A DNA stretch of 64,000 nt from Ceriagrion tenellum (GCA_963169105.1 OY720643.1:24276373-24340372); one strand, 5' to 3'; counted from the stretch's first letter, positions 1 to 11,574 are shown. Numbers and translations are program-made. The notes: generated by a model not told the origin, from the sequence alone.

Positions 1-2180
1 CGTGAATAACTTCGGAACTCGAGTAGATATAGTTTGGCTCTTGATGGAATCTACGTGAGACTATAATCGCAACTGAAGTGAACTCTTCGGGGCGATTATT
101 TTAAAACATTATTTTTGGAGACGCCAGATCTCTCCGAAAATTTCGTATGGTTAATGAGCGTACATTTTTCATGCAATTAATACAGGAAATACACGCTTAG
201 TCCATGCATTGCTTTCTACGTACTTATGTGACTCAAGTCTCTTTTCCCGTAGGTCCCTTTATGCGGATGTGCTGCTATAAAAGCAAGAGCACCTTGGTCG
301 TCGTTGCAATCGCGGTCAGTTTCGCTCGTACGCATTTGAAATTCAAAACGGAGTTAAATTATCTGACATTTCAACACTGCGTGCCATATGCTACTGAATT
401 CAGTACTCGTCCCATATTGAGTTGCTTGAGATTTTCTTCTTCAAAGTGAAATTGGTTGAGGTCTTATTTTGCCTCGTTCTATGTGAGATCACCTTACAAC
501 ATTTCCCCTCTTGACTCGAAATTTCTCCAAATTTATTCCTCGCCCAGGCTTGCTTCAGTTATGCTCCAAATATTTTTCACTTTTTGTCATTAATTGGTCT
601 CGGTATTGAATTTTGAAATAGTGCTGTTTTTCGCTTAGTACGTTCCAACTGTTTTCATAGTAATTCTATAAATGAGTCTGCTTGCGTCTTTATGATCAGA
701 TAGTCCTAACCTTGGTTTCAAGTGAATGCAAATGTTTTACCCTTTTGCATTAATTTTTAAAAAAATGCATTATGAGCTGATTGACATTGTGGTCATTGCT
801 CTTGTACATATTTTATCTTTGATGCAATAACTAAAATTAAAAATAATTACAGTTGGGAAACCGTTTCCGGTTTAAATCTCCTTTCTGCCAGGTATGCAAT
901 ATTGCCAATTCTATATGGAAATTCACTTGGTGCTATGCCATGTACGAACTACTCGTCTGTGAAACTTCCAATATGCAGATATTGTTCCGAAAAATTGCTC
1001 ACCTGGATTTTGTTAGCCCTTGGAAAATGGTTGACGACGCGGCCTATTGGTGAAGCGTACAGAGCACAAGTTTGGCAACAGTGTTCTCCATAAAGGCCAT
1101 GCTGTCTACTAAATATGGAACGCTCCCCAGAAGTTACGGAGCCAACTTCGAAGTCAAAGGCAAAGTTTATCCATTAGTACTTCGAACCGCAAAATCGTCT
1201 TTTAAAATCCCTTCTCGCGACCGAATATCATGTGGCGCCCGTGTCGAACGAATCATGTTTTAAGCGACGCGGACAAATCTATGGGAGATGGAGAAACTTC
1301 GATCGTCACCCTCGGCTGGGTTGAGCAGTTTTTGACACGGACCACTTATTCTCCTTCGGAAGCAAATCCGTAAGTCACCGCTCTGCGATGGAAAAGATAG
1401 GGGAGGAGAGGCCTCCGCGCAGAACGTGAGGTCTGTTGCTCCATTCACTTCACCGTCCCCCGAGCGAAAGCATTGTGCTCGGTATTGAGTGAGTAATGGA
1501 GTGTGTTGGGTAAATGTGGAAAAACTCGGCGCTTGACAGAGGCGGCTCGCCTTTTTCGGGATTTGGGATTCTGAATATCTCCACATAAAAATGGCGTTGT
1601 GAGTACTCGTGTGCTGTATGGTTCTGACATTTGGTTCTTTTCATTCTCTCGTTTAGCCCAGAAGCCAAGCTGGTCGTGTTCCTCCAACTTCGTCCTGGGT
1701 TTTGAAGGCTGATTACATTAGATAACGTGGCGTTAGATTAGATTACATTATTGTACTTGGACTAAGATAACACTATCGCTTGGCTCCCACTTTTTCCTTC
1801 ATCTCCTGGCAGATGGAGGAAGGATAATCCAGGTCTCTAGCTCAAATAGCATGCCGCCCGTATCGTGGGGTCTCTGGGACAGAAATAGTTCCAGGCCGGC
1901 GTGAGCGGCATTTCTCAAAGTACCTGCATATTTCAGAAGAGTACATAATTAATAGCTCTAATGGTACTGGATCGTTAGTACCAAGGAACTATTGCTGGTA
2001 TCCGGTAGTCGTGTGGTTTTGTATGTTGTTTTATGAAATGCAATTTTTCACAGTTGGCATATTGAATTTAATTACATTAACATTTATTTTTCGGCATAGT
2101 CTTTATGTATTCGATATAGTCTTTACGGTATAGTCTTTGCGTAACTCTTCTAAGCCAATGTAAGCCTATCAGAAGGTGCT
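1..2180. other. Stretch with no recognised gene or repeat
   Basis: I see no supported gene. Open frames are short (108 codons or fewer), overlap on both strands and have no recognisable motif. Bases 1260-1690 are more GC-rich than the AT-rich surroundings. A small run of GATTACATT-like words sits near 1708-1750. Exons of an unrecognised gene cannot be excluded from sequence alone. Confidence 0.5.
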
Positions 2181-2189
2181 CTTTTTTTA

Positions 2190-2690
2190 CATCAATTGAC
2201 CATTATGTACTATTTATTTATTTTTAGTGCGCATCGGACTAATAACCTCGGTACTTCCGTTTCTACCCTATATCCTCGGTACTGTCGATATCTGAGCGAC
2301 GTTTCATCCCCGAGTATTTATTTAGAAAGGTTTTTGCATAATGAGAATTACGTAATGCCTCTCCGTCGATTACTCCTTCCTTTAAGTTCCTCATCATTAC
2401 ATCTTTCGATTAAACCTGGTTTTATAAAACATGTTTTAAAAAGAACTGTTTCTAATTTCATGAAAGTTATTTAATGTAAGCTAAGTCTTTTCTGGCGAAT
2501 GGCATGAGTAAATTCTTCTTTGGTCACACAACGGGTTACCGTTTCCATACTTTTTTAGCGATAGATTGACCATTGTTTACCATTTATAGCTGGTTTTAGT
2601 GCGCATCGTATAATAACTACGGTATTTCCGTGGGCAGCCACCCAATATGTCCAGTACTTTCGGTATCTGAGCGTTTACAAACGAAACGTT
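2190..2690. repeat. Duplicated segment, two diverged direct copies
   Basis: Two stretches resemble each other in the same orientation: about 2193-2312 and about 2563-2690. Shared blocks in the same order are ATTGACCATT, TTTTAGTGCGCATCG, AATAAC with CGGTA, TTTCCGT and TATCTGAGCG. They differ by substitutions and small indels, so the duplication is not recent. The interval between copies is not repeated. I cannot assign the unit to a transposon family; it may be two copies of one short interspersed repeat. A frame over the first copy (2196-2474) is probably fortuitous. Confidence 0.6.
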
Positions 2691-2691
2691 G

Positions 2692-2745
2692 GCAAATATG
2701 GAAACATTGACCGGTGTGCAAGCCGAGAAGAATTTCCCATTTAAT
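2692..2745 (+). repeat. Retroelement-like 3' end motif (copy 1)
   Basis: The segment runs from CGAAACGTTGG to GCCGAGAAGAATTT. It matches 24672-24755 in word order: CGAAACG or CGAGACG, a GGAA-rich middle, CGGTGTG, then CCGAGAAGAATTT. Such blocks resemble 3' ends of interspersed retroelements, but I cannot name the family. The body upstream is not recognisable as coding. Confidence 0.4.
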
Positions 2746-2822
2746 GAAGTATTTACGATAGATTTAACTTTTACCGTAACCGGAGGGGTATGCAGCTCTA
2801 AGAATTGATGTACGCTTGTTGA

Positions 2823-2970
2823 GAAATGGTCGCGAAATGGATAGAAATGGTTAGAAATGGACAGAAATGGATAGAAATTGATAGAAATGGACAGAAGTGC
2901 ATATAAATAGACAGAAATGGATAGAAATGGATGGAAATGGTTAGAAATGGATAGAAGTGGCTGAAATGGA
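2823..2970. repeat. 10-bp minisatellite, about 14 units
   Basis: A tandem array of the decamer GAAATGGATA and close variants (GAAATGGTTA, GAAATGGACA, GAAATTGATA) runs head to tail for about 148 bp. Units keep an exact 10-bp register; differences are substitutions only. No coding role is likely, since 10 bp does not keep frame. Confidence 0.9.
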
Positions 2971-3960
2971 AATTCGGTTTTAAACCCTTGTTTTAGAAGT
3001 CACGTACCCCAGGCCGTAACCTAACTGGAAAAAATGTGAATGAAAGGAACGCATGATTTACTGTACAATTAATATCAAGTTTTGGGAATCGAAAATTTAT
3101 TTGAAATGGAAATACTCTGAATATTTTTTTTTGGAATTGTTCTCGACTCAAATAGCGGAAAATCACTTCCGAGTATGATGCGCGTGCTGGGTATTCTGTA
3201 TTTGCGAGGGAAATGTAATCATCTATCCCTGATCCCCGAGAGACTGAACACCCTCCCTTTTCTCTGGAAATCTGTTCGATATGGACCCTCCTTTTCCAGA
3301 CCCTCCTTTTCCAAAAGTTGAGTGTTTGAATTAGGCGCAAGTGGGGAGTCTCGTTCGAGGAATCGCTCAACTTGGAGTGGAAGTTTGATTCGTTGGGCGA
3401 TATCGGGTGCTCTTCTCATTGCGGGGCTCCGCCGTGCAATACGCTCTTAAGTGTGCCGTGCGTGAATTGTCGATATCTAGTCCGCCCTTCGTTATCGCGT
3501 CTTTGTGTTGGTCTTTGTCGACGTTGATTGGGGGCGCGACGGTGGCCTGGTTCCATAAGCGGTGGTTTCGTTCGGGTCTCATGAAACTTCTCCGTGAAAC
3601 CGCACGCTAGTCGCAATCCCCTGGCTCTACGGTGTCGGGAATTTTAATGAGTATTCGGCAGCTGCGCTTGTGTTTCACTCAGTAATACAAAATGTTGTTG
3701 TTTACATTAGTAACACGATAAAGCATCGTCATAGCATCTATGACGATGGGTGACTCTCCTAGGTTTGCGTCTCTGTTGAAATTGCTTTAATTGAAACCTG
3801 TGACATTTCAATTAGATCACGCTTTCTCAATGCTTCAGATTCCTGTAGTTCGTGCCTTCCAAGTTTCTTATAAGTCTTTTGTGCTGATTATTTTATGGAA
3901 ATATACTCGATATGGGATTTGTCTGTTAAGATTACATCACATTGGCAACTAAAAATTGTA
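2971..3960. other. Stretch with no recognised gene
   Basis: No supported feature. A CCCTCCTTTTCCA word is repeated in tandem near 3285-3315. Frames around 3219-3616 overlap on both strands and look like chance frames in a GC-richer patch. Confidence 0.5.
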
Positions 3961-3961
3961 T

Positions 3962-4036
3962 TTATGTCGTGTTTAGTCACCCTATGCTGCACACCCTCTA
4001 GGAGGCTTGCAGAGTATCGCGTAGGCGTTGATGTAT
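3962..4036 (+). mobile_element. LINE 3'-end relic (family A)
   Basis: The sequence CACACCCTCTAGGAGGCTTGC followed by AGAGTATCGCGTAGGCG resembles the 3' end of the LINE family seen complete near 25800-25866 (GGCTTGCAGGGTATGACGTAGATG). Only the last 70 bp or so is recognisable, as expected for a 5'-truncated, decayed insertion. Confidence 0.5.
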
Positions 4037-4129
4037 GTACCATTTAGTTCCTCGACTACTGGCCCGCTCATCTTCGAAAATTTAGAATTTTAACACCGTT
4101 TAAATTTGATTTGCATTCATTCTAATCCT

Positions 4130-4620
4130 GTCATTTCGAGCAGGAACCGTCGCTCGGGGCTCGAGTGCTGTTCATCGCGTGCATGACGCCGGCGTTGCAT
4201 TTGCGTCAACTTTCGCTTTTCATTCAGTTGGGGAGGAGGTGTGGGGAAGTATGGGATGATGGTGCGGTGAGATTTTTGCCCGATGGAGGAGCCCCGGCCG
4301 GCTCCTCGTATCTGCACTTTCACATCCTCCCTGGTCTTTTCAATCGCTGAGTCATCCCGTCGAGGGGCGGCTGCAGAGGTGAGGTTTGAAATGTCACCAG
4401 TGTGGGGAGGCGGGCGGGCCGCTCTTCGTCCCGGCGCCCCGTGGGCCTCAAGGCCAGGGGTACCTCCTTCCGATGCCTCCCTGCTCTGCCACGGGGGGAG
4501 GAGGGGGGGCGGCCGAATCTTAAAGGGTCGCGTGGGCAGACGAAGCGATGACACCATCCACTCAACGCTCACTTCATCTCTTTCACTTTCGTTCATTCCT
4601 TCACGATTCTGACGCAGTCG
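4130..4620. other. GC-rich, CpG-containing island
   Basis: This 490-bp patch is much richer in G, C and CpG than its neighbours. It has open frames on both strands (for example 4117-4596 minus, 4283-4612 plus). Their proline/arginine-rich, low-complexity products have no recognisable domain, and both strands being open is a composition effect. It could be a promoter or first exon of a host gene. Confidence 0.4.
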
Positions 4621-4949
4621 TCTATTCTCGTCCGGTTGAGGGCGAGTGCACCGCGGGGAAAGGTGAATTATGAGCAGGTATTATGTCCGCAGATATTCTG
4701 GAAAGAAATGTGAAGATCGTGCGTGTCGTTACCTGTCCGTCGAGCCTCAAGGTCTTAATCTGTGCGAGGAGCCGGTTTTTGGGATTTTAGCGGAGTATTA
4801 CTTCACGTGTAAGTCAATGAATTTGGCTTTCCTCTACATGCATACCAATCACGCTGTTCCCTTCAGGGGTGGGCACAGTCACAGAGTTTCACTCAGAAAC
4901 ACATTTTTACACCTAACTCTGCTTCAATAGATTCCTTCATACTGACCTA

Positions 4950-5042
4950 TCCTGTGGAATCCTATGTGGAATCACCCCGTGCCACACACCCCAGTGGTGG
5001 CTTGCACGGTATTTCGTAGATGTAGATAGATGTAGATCCTTG
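4950..5042 (+). mobile_element. LINE 3'-end relic (family A)
   Basis: CCGTGCCACACACCCC, GGTGGCTTGCACGGTATTTC and GTAGATGTAGATAGATGTAGAT match the terminal segment of the family A LINE (compare 25800-25866). The GTAGATG tail is the usual 3' terminus of this family here. No coding part remains. Confidence 0.65.
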
Positions 5043-5310
5043 CAAACCTCTTTTGCCTCATTCACCCCCATACACTGCTTCATACACGACCTCCTGTTTT
5101 TAAAACTCCTAATATTCCTCCTCCTAAGAATTTCCTCAACCACATTCAACCACAAAATTCTCGGCCTACCTCTCCCTCTCGCACCATTTATTACTTAGGC
5201 TTACCTCTAAATACAATTATTTCACCTTTCCTCGAATACCAAAATACCAGTCACTTACCGTTCTACATTTAGAGGTCAAATTTTGTGGCGTTCCGTTGTG
5301 GAACGAGAAG

Positions 5311-5411
5311 GTATAACTCATAATTTCAACGATGTACAATTTACCCGTTTTTATTGTAGTCAACCGAGAATTATGTGGCATTATACATCGTTTTCATTAT
5401 GAGTTATACGT
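5311..5411. repeat. Imperfect inverted repeat, 30-bp arms
   Basis: Arms at about 5311-5340 and 5379-5409 read GTATAACTCATAAT followed by an AACGATGTA block on one strand, and the reverse complement on the other, with about 38 nt between. No clear target duplication is seen. It may be a tiny foldback element or the ends of a decayed MITE. Confidence 0.65.
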
Positions 5412-5714
5412 GTAGAGATATTTTCCGACCAAAGGAGGCCATTGTCCATGAAATTTGGTATGGCCAAGCGCTCCAGAGAGCATTCTTTTAAATAAATTTG
5501 GAAGTTCTGACGCATGTATCTCGCTCGAACTTAAACAGATGGTAGTTTTTATGTTCCATGACCCAAATTTAAAAATAAATTCACTAATGACGGTTATACT
5601 TCTTACAAAATGGGATAAAATTATCCATCGGGAATTAGGCGCATTCAGTTTAAGGTGTTCAACTAATGATTCTTGTAAATTTTTTTTTTTAAATTTGAAA
5701 ATGCCTTTATTTTA
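5412..5714. other. AT-rich stretch, nothing recognised
   Basis: A 98-codon frame (5455-5751, plus) has no recognisable motif and runs toward the antisense of the neighbouring LINE 3' region. I do not support it as a gene. Confidence 0.4.
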
Positions 5715-7785
5715 TATAGGAATTCTTGGTTCTTCTAAGCCACATGGCTAGTCAGAAGGTTCCATAATAATCATACAAAGCTGCATGTTACAAACACAGT
5801 AGAATAGTTACATTATAATTATACATGTTTAAATGTAAGAAAAAAATCATCAATATAATGACATTGAAAAGTCACCAAACTTGTAAAGCGAAAATAAGAA
5901 AAAAGAAGAAAAATCCTTGCCAAAAGTATAACAGATTATAGTGGTTATATATGTACAACAAATGCATAAGTGATTTCTTAAGTATCACAGATTCATAAGT
6001 ATAGCAAATATTTATAAGGGATTATAAATTTCTAATTTCGGTAATTAACCATTCTTTGACCTTTTTCTTAATTTCTTCCATACCTTTTAGATTGTTTAAA
6101 TTCTTAGGCATACAATTAAAGGCATTTGGTATAGCATATTTGGCCAACCTTTTGCCATATAAATTACAATAACCGTACGTGTTCAACATTGGAGTATTTC
6201 TTTTAAGCATACGGTGCGTATTCTTACCAAGAATGTTGTACTCTTTTTAAAAATAATTTTCCACTATGATTAACCATTCTAACAATTTATCTACAGTTAA
6301 AACATTGTTTTGCACAGAGTGGTTTTAGGTCAATATTACTATAATATGAGAATCCATCCACATCAATTAATTTCAGAATTCTCTTTTGGTTTCTAATTAT
6401 AGTATTTAACAGAGTCTTAGATGCCATTCCCCAAACTGTAATTCCATATCTCAGTATGCTCTCAACCATGGAAAAATAAATCATTAATTTTATCTTTACA
6501 GGTACCATGTCTTTGAGCATAAATATTTGATAAGCTACAATTCTTATTTTTTTATTAATTTTGTCAATATGGAGTGGGAATTTGAAATGATCATCTATTA
6601 TCACACCTAGATAAGTATAATTGTCTACCTGGTCCAGTACTGGGCAATTGCAGATATCATCAAGATCAATGTTATTATCTTGAATACAGCTGTGGGAATG
6701 GAGTTTTATCTGTACCGTAAACGTGGGCTACTTGAGCCCTGTAGGTTAACTTGAGCCCAAAACAGAAAAATAGTGTTTGGTTCTCTGCGTACTCTCAACA
6801 TTGGAATAACGACGTAATTCAGTGTTTCACTGGTAGGTGGCAGTGAACTACGTCGTTACACCGATGTTGAGAGTACGCAGAGAACCAAACACCATTTCTG
6901 TTTTGGGTTCAAGTAGCCCTCGTTTACGGTACCTCTTTCCTCATATTATTCTTTGAGGATATATGAATAATTGATGTTTTTCCCTTATTTATTACTAAAT
7001 TATTATCATGCGCCCATATGTTTAACCTGTTAAAGTCTATTTGGATCCTATTATGACTCGTTTCAAAATTTTTATGCGTACTTATTAATAGAATGTCATC
7101 AGCATACATTATGATTTTACTATGCTTAACAGCTAAAGAGATATCATTTATGTATATCAAAGACATGAGAGGTCCCAGAATCGAGCCTTGAGGAACCCCA
7201 TGTTTTATAATCTCTGTGCCACTATTAGTATTGTTTATTTTAATTCTCATCCTTCTATTGGATAGATAACTCTGAAAAACCATATTAAGATATGACCCCT
7301 TACGCCGATCCATCTCCAATTTACAGAAGGGGATATTGATATCTAGGGTGTCAAAATCTTTCCGAAAATCGATAAAAAGCGCTATTACAGAAAATTTTTT
7401 ATCTGAATTTTCATTTACAAGGTTAGCGAAATGTTCAAGGGTATCTTTCGTTCCCCTAGATTAAAGAAACCCATACTGATGCACAGACAATATATTTTTT
7501 GCATTCAAGAACCGTACAAGATGATTATAAACGTATTTTTCCAAGATTTTGTCAACAGAACTTAATGTAGAAATTGGCCTAGAAATTATTGAGGTCAGTT
7601 TTGTTTCCACCTTTAAAAACGGGTATAATGGTGGAAAGTTTCAAATCTTGAGGTACACACCCTTCTCTGAGACTATTATTGATGAAGTTAGTCAAGATTT
7701 TTACATTAAAATTAGGATTTTTCAGATCCTTCATTCTAATTTTATCATAACCTGGGCCTTTTATTCTTCACCCAGCACTATCTAG
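5715..7785 (-). mobile_element. LINE (CR1/jockey type) on minus strand, split by a MITE
   Basis: Read on the minus strand from about 7785 this is the reverse transcriptase of a non-LTR retrotransposon. The N-terminal fingers (KGPGYDKI, then a P-x-x-LK segment) lie near 7660-7770. The palm aspartate motif (ALFIDFRKDFD) is at about 7350-7390, HGVPQGSILGPL near 7180-7205, and the catalytic YADD near 7100. The thumb (YLGVIIDDHFKFPL) continues at 6604-6560, after an insertion at 6715-6929. Removing that insertion restores an uninterrupted frame (KEVQIKL across the junction). At least one stop lies near 7460 and there is a frameshift near 6250, so the copy is dead. No endonuclease domain is visible; it is 5'-truncated. 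Clade assignment by motif style only. Confidence 0.85.
6715..6929. mobile_element. 215-bp palindromic MITE with TA target duplication
   Basis: The element starts CCGTAAACG and ends CGTTTACGG, flanked on both sides by TA. Its arms are long: GTTTGGTTCTCTGCGTACTC on one side has its reverse complement on the other, as does the TACTTGAGCCC block, around a short centre with an ACGTCGTTA-type palindrome. The TA duplication suggests the Tc1/mariner group. The boundary is supported by the host LINE: excising the insert and one TA restores the reverse transcriptase frame. It has no coding capacity and could fold into a long hairpin if transcribed. Confidence 0.88.
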
Positions 7786-8461
7786 TCGGAACAGGCTCCG
7801 GTTCCTATTTTGGTCCTTAGTTTTTGAATGTCCGTTAAAATATTTACCGCACCAAAGGTTTCTGAAATATTGACTGACTCAGTCTCAGAAAAAGTTGACT
7901 AGTGTAGGAGTGCTCAGTGCAAGAGATTTTCTGTGCTTTTCTGGAATTTATCTGGCTTTGGAACCACATTGTTTCGTCCTATTACTCCTTGATTTCTGTC
8001 ATTATTACGTGTAACGCTTGATTGTTGCCACTGAACAGTTTCAACGGAGCTGGAAGGGTGCTTGGAAGAGTCGATTATGGCCCGCTGAAGAGATGGGAAA
8101 AATTTTTCTCGTCTTGTTTACGTAACTGCTGAGCCAACCCCGCATCCTGCTTTGTTTCTGTATCAAACGCTTGGGGTTTCCCCTTTAAAATCAACGAGCG
8201 TCCGAGGAATGCTATGCCAACTGGCATTTGATGTGGTTTTCCCTTTACCGAATGTTGTTTCACGGCCAAGCTTTGCGTTTGCTAATTCAAATGACCCCAG
8301 AAACTGTAGACGATTGCCGAGTAATTTTTTCATTAGTAGCGCTCAACGTGGAATACAGTTAAGCTTAAGTAAGTCATCTAAGGTAAGCGCTGTATGTAGT
8401 CAGATATATATAATCGCCTACAGAAGACAGTTAAGTTTCTTACCTAGGTTAAAAGTCTTTC
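7786..8461. other. Stretch with no recognised gene
   Basis: Overlapping frames on both strands (8075-8269 minus, 8152-8475 plus) have no recognisable domain. Nothing else is supported. Confidence 0.45.
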
Positions 8462-9499
8462 TCGTGAATGAATGAATGGTTTATTGATGCTCTGGGAAAC
8501 CCATAAGAGCAAAAAAGAAAAAATCATAAGTACAGAAAACATTGTGCTCAAAATACAATAATTATGAAATAAGCATAGCATAAACACAAGAGCAATTGAA
8601 AACAAAGGTTCTAACAAAAATGAAATTAATCAACACAAAGAGTCTTACATTTCAAAACAACAGTGCTACTGTTTTAAATATTCGTACAATTTCCTCTTAA
8701 AAGATTCCGGAGTGGAGGAGCATTTTATTGAGGGGGGTAATGAATTCCAAAACTTGGATGCTATAATCGGGAAGGAATTTAGGTATTGGTTAGTACGGGC
8801 TTGGGGTATGTGAAGAAGGTTTAGGTCTGCCCGAGTTCTTCTGACGGAAACAGTAGTTCTGAGGGTAAATAGGTTGTAGAGGTATTCAGGCATATGAGTA
8901 TGAAAGAGGGAGAACAGAAAACACCCCAGAAAGTAGTTCCTTCGGGAGCCAAGAGGCAGCCACTTCAAGGCAGCAAAGTAATCAGAAACATGGTCATCTC
9001 TGCGAAGATCGAATATAAATCTAAGGCAGCTGTTAATTAATCGCTGGATACGTATTTCGAGAACATTTGTTAAATCGATATACACTAGTATACAATAATC
9101 TATAATTGGAAACATCAGTGAGGTTACAAGTGAAATTCTTGTGTGAACAGGTAAATTTTTCTTTTGAAGCTTCAGTAAATAGAGAATTTTATTTCCCTTG
9201 TTACACATTTCCAATACATGATGATCCCATTTAAAGTTAGTGGAAAGAGTGATGCCAAGGTATCGAACAGTTTCTTTTAATTTAACAATGCTCGTGTGAA
9301 CACGAAAAGGCGGAAGACTATCGTGATCGATGCTATTCAAAAGTCTTGAATTTCCGAAAATGATTGCTTGAGTTTTTATGGGGTTTAGTTGTAAGCAGTT
9401 GATATTAGCCCAGTGGCTGATGGAGGAAATATTACTGTTAATTATTTCAATGAAAAATGGAAGTTCATCAGCAGAATAGTGGATATAACTCGTGCACAT
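8462..9499 (-). mobile_element. 5'-truncated LINE copy with open reading frame
   Basis: A minus-strand non-LTR retrotransposon fragment. It ends 3' in an AATAAACCATTCATTCATTC-type tail (plus-strand 8462-8485), a common LINE terminus. Homology stops close to the first codon of the frame at 9499, just after where the catalytic YADD would lie, so the copy is a typical 5' truncation. The uninterrupted 277-codon frame means insertion is young compared with the other LINE relics here. Confidence 0.85.
8666..9499 (-). CDS. Reverse transcriptase C-terminal part (LINE, truncated)
   Basis: A 277-residue frame covers the part of a LINE reverse transcriptase downstream of the palm. Visible landmarks are SISHWANINCLQLNPIKT (the palm-to-thumb helix with the conserved N-P-x-K-T), VRYLGITLSTNFKWDHHV near residue 80-97 (the thumb YLG motif), and the C-terminal ALKWLPLGSRR...FSLFH region. 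The final third (RRTRADLNLLHIP, then FWNSLPPSIK) is the usual conserved tail of jockey/CR1-type proteins. The catalytic YADD and everything before it are missing, so it cannot encode an active polymerase. The methionine at 9499 is fortuitous. Jockey versus CR1 versus L2 is uncertain. Confidence 0.85.
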   Translation of the reverse strand: MCTSYIHYSADELPFFIEIINSNISSISHWANINCLQLNPIKTQAIIFGNSRLLNSIDHDSLPPFRVHTSIVKLKETVRYLGITLSTNFKWDHHVLEMCNKGNKILYLLKLQKKNLPVHTRISLVTSLMFPIIDYCILVYIDLTNVLEIRIQRLINSCLRFIFDLRRDDHVSDYFAALKWLPLGSRRNYFLGCFLFSLFHTHMPEYLYNLFTLRTTVSVRRTRADLNLLHIPQARTNQYLNSFPIIASKFWNSLPPSIKCSSTPESFKRKLYEYLKQ

Positions 9500-9790
9500 T
9501 GTGTGGTAATTTAATATAACTTACCTCTCGCTGATGGTGTAAGTCGTATATTGAACGCCACTCTTATGACCCTTCGAAGTTTTTAATCATTATATTTAAA
9601 TAAATTAAGAACTCCTAGGATTTTTGAGTTGTAGTCAATGTACGGTTTGCATAATTTGTGAGGGTGAGCACTTTGGCTACTTCTACGATTCTGCATTTAA
9701 TAACATAATCGAGGCAAGTTAGCCAAGTCTGAAAATGGAAGGAGGAAATTTAATGGAACATTCTTTTTTGGCGGTGAAGCCTTGAAAAAC
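9500..9790. other. AT-rich stretch, nothing recognised
   Basis: No supported gene, repeat or structured element was seen in this interval. Confidence 0.4.
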
Positions 9791-9794
9791 CTCT

Positions 9795-10045
9795 GCAAAA
9801 GAGATGGAACCATTGGAAATGTGGCGTTATCAAAGAATGATGAAGATCAACTGGGCCGAGAGAATAATCAACGATGCAATTCTACGAAGAGTTGAAGTGA
9901 GTAATATAATGAAAACTTTGCTGAGGAGGGACAAAGTATTTGTACACCGTTTATGACATAACAGCCGATTAAAAACAATTATAGAAGCAGAAAATGTTGG
10001 GATGAAGGTGAAAAAGAGATTAAAATCATTTAGGTTTATGGAGAA
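9795..10045 (+). mobile_element. LINE C-terminal relic (RTE-like)
   Basis: Plus-strand translation gives MEPLEMWRYQRMMKINW followed by AERIINDAILRRV, then about 18 codons later a KVFVHRL stretch and an HNSRLKTIIEA block. This is the C-terminal pattern of endonuclease-reverse transcriptases where an E-M-W-x-x-R-R-M-x-K-I-x-W motif is followed by a G-H-x-x-R-x-x-x-R block. One stop interrupts it (around 9957). The same motif lies in the better LINE at 29-31 kb, but the two are diverged enough to be different subfamilies. Confidence 0.65.
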
Positions 10046-10555
10046 GGCACTACGTCATCAAACTGAAGCCTGGCAACCGAAATTACAACCGTATTGTTTA
10101 ACCCTGCTCTTTCCAATCCTTCCTTTGGATAGCACTACGGAATGACCGAATTAGCCGATTCAAAGCAAGATTATCAACCATCTGTTTCCAATCTAAGGCA
10201 AGTTACTCTTGAAACATGGATTGGTTACTTAGTGCTCTGGATTTTACTCGATTTTACCTTAGGATATTCTGGGAATGCAGATTTTTATTAATTTAAACAA
10301 ATGAACGATATATATTAGGAAGACGCATATGAAAGAAATAGTTGCATGCTAATTTCTATTTAGTTAAAAACATTGTAAAATTGCTAAATTTGTAATAAGG
10401 AAAACACAGTAAAATTGTAAAATTAGTGCGTTATCCCGCAAGCGTTGTTGGAAAATGAGGGTCAACGAAGATGGCGGACTAGCTTCAGCTTCTAGCATTG
10501 GCCAGCATAGCTAGCGCCCTCTCCATACGCCACAATGCTTAGTTAGTTTGCGCAA
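10046..10555. other. AT-rich stretch, nothing recognised
   Basis: No open frame with recognisable motifs. The segment near 10430-10550 is less AT-rich but shows no repeat or coding signal I can support. Confidence 0.4.
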
Positions 10556-11151
10556 AATAGTGCCCTAGTCATAATAAGAGACTAGTTCGAATTAGATGTT
10601 TCCATTTCTCCAGCTGTAGGACACATGAATTAAATATTGTATGATCAATGGTGTAATTATACAGCTTTATAAGACAAATTGTAATTTACTAAGTGAAAAT
10701 ATCTAAACAGTTCTTTAACTTGACTCATTTTTTTCGCGTGGTACGTTTGAAACTCCTTGAAAATGGAAGATTTTTGTGATCTCGAAGAATGTACCGCGGT
10801 GACAATAGGATCAATTTGAAAAAAATATTTGAGAAAACTTACAAACTACACAATTTTTTGACGAAATCTAGGTGTTGGAATTTCCTTATTTTTTAAATAA
10901 GGCCTCTCTGGAGTCCATATACGTACCATTTCCCTGGTCCTGGACCTATAAAAGAGTAAAGAACTGGTCTTTTTCGGCAAATATCTCAGAAAGTAGTGTG
11001 GTAAGAGGTTGAATTTTTAGTGTCATTAGAAGGGTGAGATGTGTGGTAAGGGGTTGAATTTTTAGTGTCACTAGAAGGGTGAGATATTTTTCTTTAAAAT
11101 GAGAACAAAGTCATTGATTTCTAGATGAAATGATATATCGCTCGAACTACC
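10556..11151 (+). mobile_element. TTAA-flanked MITE, copy A (left end lost)
   Basis: This belongs to a MITE family with five copies here. Shared landmarks are TCCCTAGTCATAAT near the left, CCAGCTGTAGGACACA, a CTTGACTCATTTTTTTCGCG block, TGGAGTCCATATACGTACC, and the right terminus ATCGCTCGAACTACC abutting TTAA. The left terminal repeat is missing in this copy. A 45-bp tandem duplication at about 10998-11087 (GTGTGGTAAGAGGTTGAATT and its near copy) is unique to it. No coding capacity. Confidence 0.85.
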
Positions 11152-11357
11152 TTAAAATGGAATACATCAGGGATATTATGAAGGAAATCAATGTGAATTG
11201 TGATATAGGAATTAATCAGTAGTCGCTATTTTAATCCCCCCGGTTCTCGTCACCACTCTGTCCCAAAGCTACACCCGCCGTTTCTTGTGCCTTTTCCTCC
11301 TTAGTCTACGCAAAAATTTTACTCCCCGTCAAACCCCCCCCCCCCACACCACTCATT
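11152..11357. other. Short spacer, nothing recognised
   Basis: The segment contains a run of C (about 11334-11345) and no supported gene. Confidence 0.4.
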
Positions 11358-11574
11358 TCATCTACATCTACGTCATACCCTGCAAGCCACCCAAAGGGTG
11401 TGTGGCAGGGGGTGCTTCCACACCAGGCATGTATGAAATATACGGCAGAACACCGAGCTTACATTGAAACCAGCGTACCACACATGCAGCGGCCAATTAA
11501 AATTCTACTAACCAAGAAACTTTCCATCGTCAATCGTTCCAACATGCAAGGGATACAAAGACTACTACCACAGA

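Noticed and set aside
4117..4612. 159-codon minus frame and 109-codon plus frame
   Set aside because: Both strands are open in a GC-rich patch, products are low-complexity and no domain is recognised.
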